Positions 18,375 to 29,794 of a stretch of 64,000 nt of DNA are shown piece by piece. The DNA is from Paramyrothecium sp. XJ0827 (lineage: Eukaryota > Ascomycota > Sordariomycetes > Hypocreales > Stachybotryaceae): positions 2,666,001 to 2,730,000 of the forward strand of contig JAJFPB010000003.1 in assembly GCA_020881915.1 (NCBI GenBank). Reading direction: 5' to 3'. Position 1 is the stretch's first letter, and every line of letters begins with the position of its first letter. Below the pieces are notes generated by a model. The model did not search any database. It was not told where the DNA came from and was given only the letters and a program-made list of their open reading frames with translations. The position numbers and the translations under genes were made by a program.

Positions 18375-20078
18375 ATGGAGAGTCGGCAGAACGCAGAATT
18401 GCCATCGTTTGCGTCCTTGATCGCCACCTCGTCCATCATATCCCCATTTCACCAATTCGAGCCTCTAGACAAGCATCGTGATCAGGTGCGAACCTTGTGT
18501 CTGCACCGAGGCCGTTGGTCAGACCCCATCTTCTGTACAACCTTTAGTGCCTTCCTTGACGACCAGCCGTCATATATCGCCCTTTCTTATGCCTGGGGGG
18601 ATCCCTTGATCACTCGCCTTGTTCATCTCAATGGCTTGCCGACACCCATAACCGCCAATCTGTTTGCTGCTCTTCGACGTCTCCGCCATCCGTCCAGGGA
18701 TATCAACTTGTGGGCTGACCAGCTATGCATCAACCAGACAGATCAAGCGGAGAAGATACATCAAATAGGTTTGATGAAAAAGGTATACAGAACCACGACC
18801 GAAGGCATCATGTGGTTAGGGGATTATGTCGAAGGAAGCATCAACAGGCCAATCTCAGACACGACTCCAGACCTCGACACGATAGCCAGTAACATGCTTC
18901 CTCAATACCATGCCACAATAGCAATTGGCTTTCTTCATCACCTAGCAAATAAACCCAACCTCAACGGCGATGCAGACACCGAGTTGGCGTCCAATGGTCT
19001 CTGCAAGCAGGATTACCTGCTCGCACTGAGAATGTTGATGAGCTTGCCATGGTGGCAGAGAATCTGGACAGTGCAAGAACTCATATTGCCTTCGAAGGCA
19101 ACGTTCCAGTGTGGCAACCTGCAGATGTCACTAGACACCTTGGACAAGGCGTCGCAAAACCTTGACAAGCACAGTGGCGCTCCCTGTTGTTCTTTGGGCG
19201 AAGAACTCGTCGATTGTCTTGTTGGATTATCAACCAAGATAAACGTAATTCGCACCTTGCAGGAACGACTTCCCGACGAGGGCCTATTCGTCTTCGCATT
19301 ACATTCGTTTCGTCATCGGCTGGCGTCAGACAGGCGGGACAAAGTCTACGGGCTGATGGGACTCCTCCCGGACTCCTCCTTTCTGACCATTGATTACTCA
19401 TTGACATGCGCCGAAGTCTGTTCGAATGTGTCCATTGAGCTCATACGCAAGTCAGGCAACCTTGAATCCCTTTTAGGAACTCGAGAGGTGACTCGAGATC
19501 CACAATTCCCTTCGTGGGTACCGGACTGGTGTACAGAGCCCCATGACACAACTCTCGAGGCCCCTGAGATCAGCCTGCTGTACTATTACAACGAGTCGAG
19601 CGCAGCTGGAGACAGTACTGCCGTGCTTGGAACTGCATCTCAAACGGTTCTGCCGCTACTGGGGCTCTTTTTGGATTCCATCGCGTGGACCCAGGACGGA
19701 AGATGCGAATGCATGGTGCATGATATGCCCATGCAGCCAACGAAATGCCGCCATGGATATGTACCGGCCGCATACCCACTGGGCGGAACGTACACGGACG
19801 GTCTCCGCATGCCCAACGACATTCTGGACGACCGATGGGATACCTTCAGGTTCTTCTTGACAAAAGGAGGTCTGCTCGGCGCTACCAACTGCGCCTTGGA
19901 AATCGGCGACGAGATCTATCTTCTCTTGGGCGGCAACGTGCCGTTCATACTACGGGCGTCACCCAAAGCGGAATCTTGCCAAAAGTACACATACGTTGGC
20001 CACACATATGTTTATGGCGCGATGGAGGGGGAGCTGTTTGACGAGAATGCCGAAACACAGTGGGTGCATCTGGTCTAA
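18375..20078 (+). CDS. heterokaryon incompatibility (HET-domain) protein
   Basis: Intronless frame of 567 aa. The three HET-domain blocks are complete: YIALSYAWGD (68-76), INLWADQLCINQTD (110-123) and VYRTTTEGIMWLGDY (137-151). Later come WWQRIWTVQELILP and RRDKVYGLMGLLPD, the conserved C-terminal end of the domain, and a variable tail that includes EIGDEIYLLLGGNVPFILR. Members of the family trigger cell death on allorecognition in fungi, usually together with a partner. No NACHT or other STAND part is attached. A relic of a related HET gene lies 3.6 kb upstream, and the gene between them is kinase-like. Its own partner and specificity are not visible from sequence. Confidence 0.92.
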   Translation: MESRQNAELPSFASLIATSSIISPFHQFEPLDKHRDQVRTLCLHRGRWSDPIFCTTFSAFLDDQPSYIALSYAWGDPLITRLVHLNGLPTPITANLFAALRRLRHPSRDINLWADQLCINQTDQAEKIHQIGLMKKVYRTTTEGIMWLGDYVEGSINRPISDTTPDLDTIASNMLPQYHATIAIGFLHHLANKPNLNGDADTELASNGLCKQDYLLALRMLMSLPWWQRIWTVQELILPSKATFQCGNLQMSLDTLDKASQNLDKHSGAPCCSLGEELVDCLVGLSTKINVIRTLQERLPDEGLFVFALHSFRHRLASDRRDKVYGLMGLLPDSSFLTIDYSLTCAEVCSNVSIELIRKSGNLESLLGTREVTRDPQFPSWVPDWCTEPHDTTLEAPEISLLYYYNESSAAGDSTAVLGTASQTVLPLLGLFLDSIAWTQDGRCECMVHDMPMQPTKCRHGYVPAAYPLGGTYTDGLRMPNDILDDRWDTFRFFLTKGGLLGATNCALEIGDEIYLLLGGNVPFILRASPKAESCQKYTYVGHTYVYGAMEGELFDENAETQWVHLV

Positions 20079-20532
20079 TCTTGACCGGCGCCAGCCGTGG
20101 AGAGATCTGGCAGTATCGGACCCGTTACAAGAGAGACAACTGTACGCTCCACGGCGGTCTCGTCGAGATGCTAGGTTCAGGAGTGCTTCAACCACATTCG
20201 ACCGACTAGCGTACGTATAGGGTTCCACCTTGTAAGGCACTCTGTAGTTCAACGGCTTGATATCTCTGTATAACATTTCCGCTCGGCATGTTCAATCGCA
20301 AGCGTATGCATGTACCGAGGTTCTAGAAGCTCCCTCCCCACGCGGGCCAATCCACCGCCTCCCATTGGCCAACGGCTGGACCCTGGACGTAGAAATTCCG
20401 AATCTCCATTCTCCAATCTTCCACGTCCTCCGCATTGCCGCCTCTCAAATCCTTACCTCTTCCTCCGATCACCCGCCAGCAAACTCACTTCTCCCACCCT
20501 CTCGACATCCACACACATCCCAACCCGTCGTC
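20079..20532. other. MIX17 promoter and leader
   Basis: The last 60 nt before the ATG are C/T-rich (CTCCCACCCTCTCGACATCC), typical of an active fungal promoter and leader. No gene is seen. Confidence 0.5.
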
Positions 20533-21155
20533 ATGCCTCGTCAAGCTCCCTCCCGCTCCGGCCGCGCCCCCAGCCGCCCGACCGTCGCGCCCAGGGCTCC
20601 CGCGCCTGTGCAGCAGCAGCGCCCTGCCACCACCATGGCCGCTCCCCAGCAGCACGCCGCGCCCCCGCCTGCCGCCGCCGCTCCTGTCTCGCAGGGCCCT
20701 GGTCTGTTTGGCCAGATGGCCAGCACTGCTGCGTAAGTGCTCCATGTTCGCCTGTTTTACTCTTGTTGGGTTTGCCGCGCGCCCTGTTCAAGGGATGCGG
20801 CGCAAAATCCGTATAACAAACTTATCCTCGGCTTCTTGACCACAACCGTAACTTTCCAAACCAAGACAACATACTAACGTCTAACAGTGGTGTCGCTGTC
20901 GGCTCCTCCATCGGCCACGCCATCGGTGGCTTCTTCGGCGGCGGCTCCTCCGCCCCTGCCGAGGCCTCTCCCCAGGCCGTTCAGGCCCAGGCCGCCCCCC
21001 AGCAGCAGTCGTGGAACTCCAACAACAACTGCCAGGGCGCCACCCAGAACTTCACCCAGTGCATGGACGAGCACAACGGCAACATGCAGGTCTGCAACTG
21101 GTACCTCGAGCAGCTCAAGGCCTGCCAGGCCGCCGCCAGCCAGTACACCCAGTAG
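20533..21155 (+). CDS. MIX17: Mix17/CHCHD2-CHCHD10-like mitochondrial protein, 2 exons
   Basis: Exons 20533-20732 and 20888-21155 give 155 aa. The N-terminal half is basic, Pro/Ala/Gln-rich and of low complexity (MPRQAPSRSGRAPSRP). The central GVAVGSSIGHAIGGFFGGG is the conserved hydrophobic Gly-rich segment of the family. The C-terminus carries a twin CX9C CHCH motif: CQGATQNFTQC and CNWYLEQLKAC, each with nine residues between cysteines. The protein is expected in the mitochondrial intermembrane space, imported and oxidised by Mia40. The intron has a GTAAGT donor and a CTAACAG end. Animal homologues influence respiration and cristae. Confidence 0.93.
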
Positions 21156-21372
21156 ACAGAACAGATACCGGGTCATTCCGCAAATAACGGGCGTTACGTG
21201 TTTGTAGAAATAAGGGTTTTTTGCATGGGAAAACTACAAAAGGGTTCTTTCCCCTGGAAGCGTGAATGCGGGTGGGCATAGGGAATCCAGCTCAGATTTA
21301 CTGCTCGCTACTTCAAAACTGTATTAATACACAAAAGCCATCTCCACTCATGGAGTGACTTGTAAACTGGCA

Positions 21373-22881
21373 TTATTCCTTCTCGTCCTCATCCGGGCGG
21401 GGCTCAAAGTTTAGCTGTTGGCTCACGTTAGCATGTGTGAAAGTGTGATTGATGAACGATGTGCTCACAGAGTTTCCGTTGTACAGCTGTTGGTCACGCC
21501 GCTTGTCGTCCGCGTTTTCGAAACCTCGAATGCGGTCCTTGTCCGGAGTAGTAGTCGAGCCGTCGTCCTGCTCGGGTGTGGATGATGCAGATCGCTCGGC
21601 TGGTCTAGACCCTCCCAGTCCGAACAGCCCGAACAACCATGTGAAGAAGCCAAGGATCCTGGCAATCAAGTCTGTAAAGATGTTGCCCGAGCCATCCGCA
21701 TACGCGGACGAGTAGACCTCGACCGGAATCAGGATCAGTGTTGAAGAAGGACTGAGCTCGAGATCGCCCAGTGACTTGTCTTCCTCTGTAGCATCGATGG
21801 TCCTGTTCGGCAATGGAGTCAATACCTGCTTGAACGTGTACGGCGCCTTGCCATCCGTTCTGTTCTCGTCCACCCATGTGCGTACACTCTTCAGCGGCGC
21901 CTCCGTCTTGAACCGGGAGCGGATGGTAGAGCCATCGAAGAGTCGCACTTGAAGGTAAGTCATGACGCCAGGCTTGGTGAACGAGGGGAGCTTGCTCTCT
22001 GGCGAGTTGACCAGAGATGCGGCAACATCACCAACGCTCTGCCTGGCCAGGCGCTCCTTTTGGCGCTCCTCGGCGCGCAAACGCCTCTCAGCTCGGTCAT
22101 CTTCGATGCGCTTCAGCACTCGCTTCCGCTCGTCGTCTTCCTTCTTGCGTTTCTGCTTGTACTGCTCAGCCAGCTTGCGCGCTTTTGCCTCGTCAGACTG
22201 GACGCCTGCTTCCTCGTCGACCTTGCCCTTCTCCTTGGCCTTGGCCCGCTTCTCCTCCGCCTTGCGATCCGCCTCCTCTTTCTCGGCGGCCATGCGGATG
22301 GCGCGCTCGGCAAGGACTCTTCGAATGCGCTCTGATTGAGCTGCAGCCGCGGCGCTGGTCGCTGGGTTTGGCGCCGCTTGTGCTTGGGCTGGTTGTGTTT
22401 GCGCTGGAGTGGACGCCGCACCCGCTGCTGAGGAGGCCGGGGGGTCTACACTGAATGCTTTCCGAAGGCGGCGCACAAACTCTTCCTTTGAAACACCAGG
22501 AATGATGTACTCCTTGAGCTCTCCATTCTTCATAATCACTACTGTTGGGGTTTGTGGCAGTGGGAAGATCTGGGCAAGGTAGCCCGCCTCATCGGAGCCG
22601 GCTGTCAAGCGGAGTGCAACAGCGTTCTTCTCAATCAGCTCGCTCATCTAAAATAGTATAAGCAAATGGTTCCAGAAAGTCGAAATGCAGTTCGACATAC
22701 GTCTTCGTCTTTGAGAAACTCATTCTCCCATGTCACGCTCTCATCGTTACCATCTACTCATGTCAGTATGATAGTGAGCTGGTGGCGAATGCCATGACAT
22801 ACTTGTCACGAAGCACAGCACCGTCTTCTGCTGGGCGACGGCGGCCGAGATGCCGTCTTGCAGGGCACCTTGGTAGAACAT
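21373..22881 (-). CDS. UBX-domain protein with thioredoxin-like N-terminus (UBXN4/erasin type), 4 exons
   Basis: Exons 22803-22881, 22701-22753, 21469-22647 and 21373-21414 give 450 aa. Residues 1-100 form a UAS/thioredoxin-like fold (MFYQGALQDGISAAVAQQKT ... PTVVIMKNGELKEYI). A long charged coiled coil (RAIRMAAEKEEADRKAEEKR) follows, then a UBX domain (YLQVRLFDGSTIRSRF ... LILIPVEVY) that should bind Cdc48/p97. A hydrophobic stretch (LIARILGFFTWLFGLFGLGG) may insert in the ER membrane, and an acidic tail ends the protein. Likely role: ER-associated degradation with Cdc48. The last intron (21415-21468) is 54 nt, in frame and without a stop, with GTGAGC, TGCTAAC and CAACAG signals, so naive ORFs include it. 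Confidence 0.88.
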
Positions 22882-23405
22882 CTTCTCCTTCTCAGACGAT
22901 TCTTGTCCGTACACCAGGACCATGGGGATAGCGAAGCCGTCGGGTCCAACAACCGATGAACTGGATCGTGCACTGTGGCAAGGACCTGGCAAGGTCACCG
23001 TCCTGGTCGCGGGGGTTCAGGGCGCGGGCAGAGGTCACAGCGCTGAAGAACTCCAAAGCAATAACGTGGCTGGAAACACACGCAGCTGAAACCTTGATAC
23101 GGCCCTTTCAGAAAATGAAAATGACACGAAAGTCTAGGGAAGTGAAGGAGTTCACGGCCGCCGCGGTTCTGGCCACGGGTACTTGCAATGATGTACCGTG
23201 TTTAAATGCCAGGTCAGCTCGACAGGTGCCCACTATACACCCCGATCTGGTAGGCGGTCAAGGCCTAGGAATCCAGGCCCAGGCGAGCTCGGAAGCACCT
23301 TTGGTGGGGCCGCCGTCTCAGTGTCTAAAAGGCAATCAATATTCAAGCCCGGGCCGTCCGATTGCTTCTTCCAACTGCCTGCGCATTCAACCGGTCACCG
23401 TGAAC
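22882..23405. promoter_or_regulatory. bidirectional promoter, UBX gene / SHY1
   Basis: The 524-nt interval between divergent start codons must serve both genes. No other gene is recognised in it. Confidence 0.6.
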
Positions 23406-24545
23406 ATGAACAGCGCGCATTGCTTGCTACGAAGCCTCCGGGCTGGCAGCAGGGTCTGCAGTCTCTCCCCCGCTACGAAATTACCAGTCCCCATCCGAAG
23501 CAGCTTTTCTCACAAGCTCTTTTCGACGTCGAGCCGGTGCAGAGCGCAGAAGCAGCCAGTCGATGACGCCGATTTCGTCTCGATCCTCGATGCGCCACCT
23601 CAGATTGTCCGCGCTGGTGGTCGCAAGAAGTTTGGCCCTCTGATAGTTCTCCTCGGTAGGTGCATTGTCAAATGTCGCTTCGCTATCGTTGCCATGCATC
23701 TCGCTGACGGCTCGTCTAGCTATCATGCCCATCACTGCCTTCGCCTTGGGTTGCTGGCAGGTCAAGCGCCTCTCGTGGAAGACTGACCTAATTGCCAAAT
23801 ACGAGGACCGCCTCTTGCACGATCCGCTCCCTCTGCCACGCGAAGTCGACCCCAATGCTATCCACGAGTTCGACTACCGTCGGGTGTACGCTACCGGCCG
23901 CTTCCGCCACGATCAAGAGATGTTGATCGGTCCGCGCATGCGCGATGGACAGGACGGCTACATGGTCATCACCCCCCTCGAGCGCGAGGGGGCTTCGACC
24001 ATTCTCGTCAACCGCGGATGGATCAGCAAGAAGCACAGGAATCAACGATCACGGCCCTACAGCCTGCCTCAGGGCCAGGTCACGGTGCAGGGCCTGCTGC
24101 GGGAGCCTTGGAAGAAGAACATGTTCACGCCGGACAACAGGCCCGACAAGGGCGAATTCTATTTCCCAGACGTGGCGCAGATGGCCGCTTTGACGGGCAG
24201 CCAGCCGGTCTGGATTGAGGCTACTGAGGGTGAGTTATGTTACGCTACAATGTACCCCTTGCCATCCCCCAGCTAACGCCATTAGTGCCCGACTTTATGC
24301 GGATGATGGATGCTGAGGCTCGTGGTATCCCTTACGGCCGACCTGCTGAGGTTCATCTGAGCAACAACCATGCCTCGTACATCTTCACCTGGTATGCTCC
24401 GTCCTGTAGAACGTTTGTCCTGTCATCCTTGCTAACATGATGTAGGTATGGTCTTTCTGCTGCCACGGCCATCATGTTATACATGATGCTGAAGAAGCCT
24501 TCGACGGATATAGCCCGTCGTGTCCGGGCTAGCCGAAACGTGTAG
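23406..24545 (+). CDS. SHY1: Shy1/SURF1 cytochrome c oxidase assembly factor, 4 exons
   Basis: Exons 23406-23655, 23720-24229, 24286-24391 and 24446-24545 give 321 aa. A basic Ser/Arg-rich presequence (about 1-45) is followed by a first membrane helix spanning the exon 1-2 junction (FGPLIVLLAIMPITAFALG). Then come CWQVKRLSWKTDLIAKYEDR, EFDYRRVYATGRFRHDQEML, GYMVITPLER and ILVNRGWI, all signature SURF1 blocks. The C-terminal NNHASYIFTWYGLSAATAIM forms the second membrane helix. It should sit in the inner mitochondrial membrane and assist Cox1 maturation and haem insertion. All three introns keep phase and have CTAAC-like branch sites. Confidence 0.95.
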
Positions 24546-24567
24546 TTTTGTCTGGCTGGTGTATAAC

Positions 24568-26160
24568 TCATGTAATATCTGTCACTTCTTCTGTATCATC
24601 TATCCGCGCCTTCTTGGATCGGCGCGTTTTTACGGGTTGTGGGACGGGCATTCTCAACTCCTGCAGGAGCTCTCGCGGCAGATGTTTCTGCGCTAGGGAG
24701 AACATTGTGGTGTTGGTTCCAACCTGACGTTGTCTGTACGATATTAGAGCTGATAGAAAAATCAACGATACCCACGACGCAACTCACCTTCGCATCAATG
24801 TTACGACATCGCTCTCTTCGACGGTCTTGCGCTTTGCATGGCTTGCATATGCGCCAAGATCGTCGCCCAGCTGCTCAAAGAACCACTCCGAAGCTTGGGT
24901 CAAGGCGGTGAGGGTGTCGGGTGAAATTCTGTGATTGCTCAGCCCGGATGTTTGCAGCGCCGTCTGCGCGACTCGTTTGACAAATGCTGGTGGTAGAGGC
25001 GGGTACTCGATGCCGTGCTTCGAAATCCTCTTGCGCTTCTTCGAAGACTTTGATCCTGACACTAACATGTCCGGTCTTGCAGCGGATGGTTCGAGGTCCT
25101 GATCCTGCTCGGTTTGGTCGATCTCTTCGACTATCTCATCTTCTGTGTCTTCGCCGGCAGAAAAGTCATTGCCCAGATCCGGGAGAGGTTCGAAGGCGGC
25201 AGGTGAGGATCCTGGCTGTTCAGCAGAAGGCGGGCTTGGTGGTAAGTCAGCAAGCGGCTCAGACAACAAAAAGGTAGTCTGTTCATCGAGTTCTGAAGGC
25301 ACTGGCATGCGAATATCGCTGTCCCGGCCCAGCACAGTCTGACGGGTCTGGTCCTCATCTCTGCAAGAGCCAAATTAGCGATTTACGGGAGTGTGATGGA
25401 TTGCCAATGGGTACCTGTTGAGGATCGCATAGTTCTCAGCGGCCTGCTCCCGTAGATTTTCTGCCAACCCGGGGAACAAATCGGAATACTGCCCGATGTC
25501 ATCGTCCAGCTCATTCTCAAAAATCTCGCTCAGCTGAGCACTTCCAAAACTTCCGAAAGACCTCTCCGGTTGTTCGCTGATAGCTCTAACTCGCCGTGGG
25601 AGCTCGACAGACAGGGCCGTGTAGTTGCCTTCAAGGAATGATGATTGCGGCGGCTGTAGATCCGAGTCATCGTCTTCATCCAGAGGGAGTGACAAACGCG
25701 GTCGATCAATAGGCAACTCGTCATCGTCGTCATCTTCACGGATAGGCAGGATGTCGCTGGAAGGGCTGTCGCGCGGTGACGAGGACGAAGCGATAGGCTT
25801 GGTCTTGGGTGCCGTGATTCTCGCTATTTGGCGCAGGAGGGCCATCGGCGACTCCCTGTTCGCCACCTGGCTGCGGCGACGATTCTTCCCGGGGGTGAAC
25901 ATGGCGGTGCGACGCTGGTCGAGGGCCCGGCGAGCTGCCCTGGCGTGCGGCGTAGGCGCATTGTTCCGACGGCCGCCAGAGGCCGAGGTGCCGCGACGGA
26001 TGGAGTTGACGAGGTCCCGGGTCGCGGTTCGATCGAGCGGCGTGTGGACAGAGCGCCTGGACGATGGGGGTTCGGCGCTGATTGCGCGACGGCCGGGTGT
26101 GAACGAGGGCGTCTTTGCGCTGCCGGCTGCTCCAGCGGTGGCGGGAGGTGTTGTTTCCAT
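24568..26160 (-). CDS. CENPT: centromere protein T (CENP-T/Cnn1) orthologue, 3 exons
   Basis: Exons 25415-26160, 24788-25360 and 24568-24733 give 494 aa. The N-terminal part is disordered and Ser/Arg/Thr-Pro-rich (TPSFTPGRRAISAEPPSSRR), as expected for the Ndc80-binding, CDK-regulated arm. The middle is strongly acidic (EDDDDDELPID). The C-terminus carries the histone fold and its extension: YPPLPPAFVKRVAQTALQTS, ISPDTLTALTQASEWFFEQL, KRKTVEESDVVTLMRRQRQV, then LAQKHLPRELLQELRMPVP, the diagnostic end of CENP-T. It should pair with CENP-W at centromeric chromatin. The gene is tail to tail with SHY1, 22 nt apart, so the 3' UTRs probably overlap. Confidence 0.93.
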
Positions 26161-26860
26161 AGCCGTAGAGCTCTCTTCGGCGAAGCGACAGCAAGTGAAG
26201 GTGTGGCAGTCCTCAGCTCTTTCTGGAGAACAGTTGAGAGTATTCAGGCGGCATTGAGCAGGGTGCTGTTCCCAAGGCGAGATTATGTCGCCGAACGGAT
26301 TGTTTGATGTTGAGGCGACGAGCAAACGATAAAGTGGGACGCGTCCGGAACTCAGCTTGACGCGCCGGCCGGTGACGCTGGATGGTGGGGTGCTTATCGT
26401 TAAAAAAGTATCCACCCCGGTACTTGAGCTTTAACATCCCTGATACATCCGCCAACGCCTACTTCATGAACAAGGATGAAATGGCAGCCTACAGTCTTCG
26501 AGGTAACGGGCAAGACGTCCAAGGATCAAACCCCCATCATGATTACGATTAATTGAACTTTGACGCCTCACGATGACAACATTTATCTGCCCCCACTCCG
26601 CTGTACGAGCAAAGTACGACACAGCCTGTACAGGCAGGCCCGGCAGCAAGAGATGAAGCGCGTTACGCACATATTGACGGAATGAAATTGATGAAGAAAC
26701 CCCCGAAAGAACCTAACCTACTCCGTCCGGACAACTACTAGCAAAACGCAAACCTACATACAAGCTGTTCTGTGCCGCTCGCCAGCCGCTGTAAAGCAGT
26801 CATCAACGCTCAGGAACAGCAGCACCAACTTTCAACAAAACTACCTGAACTGACCCTCCT
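26161..26860. other. CENP-T promoter / intergenic region
   Basis: The minus-strand frame of CENP-T is open upstream to 26415, but METTPPATAG at 26160 fits a normal start. Nothing else is recognised. Confidence 0.5.
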
Positions 26861-27529
26861 CTAGGGCACAAGCTCCTTGTCCTCTAGCATGTCCCATGTC
26901 GGTACGGGCTTTGTTCGGTTTTCCGCTGTGTCCCGGTACCGACCCGCGACGGCCTTTTCGGCCACATATTCCTGTACTTGGGTGTAGATGTCGCCAAAGT
27001 TCAAGCTCGCCGTCCCCACGATCCAAAACTCAGCCCGCAGCTTGTCGATCACGTCCACTGCCCAGAAATGGTTGACAGCGTATGCGTCGTATTCGTCGCC
27101 CGTGTCGACTCTTCGTCGTGGTTTGACCTCGTGCATTGTCCTGACGATCTGGCTTTCGCTTGAGGCCTTCGCGATGAGGATGCGGCACAGGAGGTTCTCA
27201 TCGGTCCGTGCGTCGTTCAGCTTCGCCGTCTCGAACCGCCAAGGGTAGGGTTCCACCTTTCGGAGACCGTATCGGTGGCCAGCTACCGGGCCCTCGCTGC
27301 CTTCCTCAGGAGGAGCAATAATGAAACGGTAGAGATACCTGCCTATAAGTCAGAAAGGCCCATGGTTGGTGGTCTTCATTTCCCATCCTCTCTTTTCCCT
27401 CTTTTTCAGAATCGAAGTTGATATTACAGTCATAAACACTCACTTGTATTTTGCAGTCGCTCCGGGGTTCTCGATGGGCTCACCGAACGAGTAGACCGCC
27501 AAGTACACCCTTTTCCTACCAAACGACAT
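26861..27529 (-). CDS. small conserved fungal protein, possibly DUF6914-like, 2 exons
   Basis: Exons 27444-27529 and 26861-27338 give 187 aa. It opens MSFGRKRVYLAVYSFGEPIE, followed across the intron by TAKYKYLYRFIIAPPEEG. PYPWRFETAKLNDART, NLLCRILIAKASSESQIVR and NHFWAVDVIDKLRAE follow. This order (short beta-rich start, W-R-E-T segment, RILIAK, then an acidic-aromatic helix) resembles small fungal proteins annotated as DUF6914, recalled from memory and not checked. No signal peptide or membrane helix is seen. Biochemical role is unknown. The intron has GTGAGT and a GCAG acceptor. Confidence 0.6.
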
Positions 27530-28577
27530 GTTGAATGGGATCGCCACTGGGTTGTAGTAGTGCTTGATTAAGATGATCAAGGGCAGGGCGCAGTAAGGTT
27601 CAAGGAAGTAGACTGGAGATTATCATCCGTTGCATTTGTGAATCAGGATCATGGTCTTATAGATCTTGCCTTGGCAAGCCCATGGACTCGTCGTTTCACA
27701 ACTCACAAAGAGCAAGTACTGTAGATCTCATATGAAATTATTCACATGGCGGGCTGTCTTTGTCTGAACCCCCTCGAGAAGTAGATGTCCCGTGCGCTGC
27801 AGAGGCTCTTCTCTTCCTGGCACCAGGATTGAAAGAATCCAAGACCGTACAGACTGCTGCCACTTTTGTCATGCCTTGGCTTCCCAACGCTTATTTTCGG
27901 GGTGTGCCTATTTCAGGGAGGTGCTTGAAAGAATCATGGTCGAGGCCTTTGGATGTTCGATGCCTTCAACGAAAAAGGGCTTTCAAGGGTGCCTCCGAAT
28001 GATGGTGCCCCAGGACATCGCAGAGGCCTCGGATTGGTCCGCTGTCAAGCTCTAAAACCTTTGTTCTTGTTCGAGATTGTAGTGGGATACTTTCATGTCG
28101 ACAAAGGTAGTCCAACTACCGCCGCACATGATGCAGGCGCTGTTCTACCCTTAGAGGATACGCATAATGAGTTCCACTCTAGATGGAGGTTCCGGAAGAG
28201 GCTCGCCAGGACGGCGGGCGTGTGTTATACGAAGTAAACAAGGATACCCTGTCTGTTACCCCACGTCGCATCGCTGCCGTCTGCCACTGGAAAGTAGTAG
28301 CCTGGGAATGCCCAGCGTTTTAATCTAGTTTGTTGGACCTGTTGTGCCTACAGTACTTCGTGTCAAAGGAGTGGCTCATCTCTCCAAGGCCTCTAGTGAT
28401 GGTCGGGAAGCCATACGTGATCCCGCCTGTGCAATGGAAGGCAGCCGGCTGGATCGAGACGCCACAAGCAGCATCGCCGGCAAATGCTCACCCACTGTGG
28501 CCTGCCCGTCACCTGTGCCGTCAGAGCGCATGGATAATGTTCTAGGAAGTAGCCAAACCTTCTCCGGCTATCAATAG
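27530..28577. other. gene-poor interval
   Basis: Overlapping short ORFs at 27760-28240 and 28330-28577 do not resemble known proteins. A 5' exon of the following APH pseudogene may lie in the last 200 nt but could not be fixed. Confidence 0.4.
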
Positions 28578-29794
28578 AATTACTTCTCCTCGCTCCAGCA
28601 AGGTCCTCCCCGTTTCCGGGCCGAGTCATTCTTGTGGTCGGTGGATTGGCGGGCCCTCGAAGAAGACGCGACCGGGCAAAGGAAAGGTATCGACTGCTTC
28701 CTTCTTCCCGACATTGGTCTCGGCTACAACCACATGGTTAGAGTCTTGGAGTTTACGGATGGCATCCGGTGGATTTCACGATTACGACTGCCTGGTCTGG
28801 CTGCATCCCCTTCGTCTAAAGACATCTTGGATACCAAGAGCGATTGTGAGTTTCACACAATGTCTCTTGTACGGCAGCGAACAGACCTGCCCATTCCAAA
28901 AATCCACATGTACAAGGCTCGAGGTAACACTGCCGTCAAGGCTCCATTCATGTTGATGGATTGCTTGAAGGGCAATGTGGCAATGGACTTGGGATTGGAG
29001 ATTCCTCCCAGGTACAAGCAAACTTTTTGAGTGGTCTCGCAACGATCCATGTGAGTAAGGCATCGGTACTCTGGACGCGGATGGGTTCACCAACTTATAA
29101 CTCTTCATCCTGAGTCCAACTCTCCACCGTACAGTTACCCCAGATTGGTACCATAGTCTCCTTCAACCCCGATGGCACGGGCCAGCAGGGTCCAGTTCTT
29201 GGGCTGGGTGGCCCAGTCAATACGGCGACCGAGTCCTTCCACGCATGGGCGGCAAAGGCCAAATTTGGCATGGCCGAGGAGCAGCTACGCGAGGCATCGG
29301 GCCCATACGCCGCTGAAATTGTTGCCGCGGTCTTGTCATTCCCCAAGTCCATCCGTCGACTAGCTGGTAGGCTCTCAGTCCTGGACCACCGTCCTTTTCC
29401 CCTCTACCATGGCGACTTTGGCCACAATAACATCGTCGTCGACGACGCCTACCGAACCCTTGGCGTCATCGACTGGGAAACTGCCTTTGCGGGACCGTGG
29501 GAGGTATTTGGTGACTTCCCCCTGACCATTTCGACTGTCCCGCCTCCCATGGATGCCCCCTGGAACGACAATCATGATAGTCTCCCCAAGGACGCCGACC
29601 TTGCCCAGCAATTTGCAGACCAGCAAGATTACGTGGCAGCTGTGATGCGGGAGGAAGACAGAAATGGATAGATAACCCACCGCCTGTCAGAAACGCTAAG
29701 GGATTCAAAGAGGCAGCTTCTTGTAACTGCAATGAGATTGTGTGAAAGTGGAAAGGTTGGCTGGTACGAACAACTCAGTCATCAATTCAATTGA
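28578..29794 (+). pseudogene. broken APH-family phosphotransferase
   Basis: Homology runs through the whole family length: VDWRALEEDATGQRKG, LGYNHMVRVLEFTDGIRWIS, VRQRTDLPIPKIHMYKA, FMLMDCLKGNVAMDLG, then LPQIGTIVSFNPDGTG, FHAWAAKAKFGMAEEQ, the loop PLYHGDFGHNNIVVDD and TLGVIDWETAFAGPWEV. Three faults are visible. After PPRYKQTF the frame meets TGA in a run of five T (about 29021-29028), while FLSGLATIH continues in another frame. The only good intron (donor GTGAGT at 29051) does not restore phase. A TAG at 29669-29671 interrupts the end, after which the same frame continues with LSETLRDSKRQLLVTAMRLC to a TGA at 29792. No in-frame ATG was found. Confidence 0.75.
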
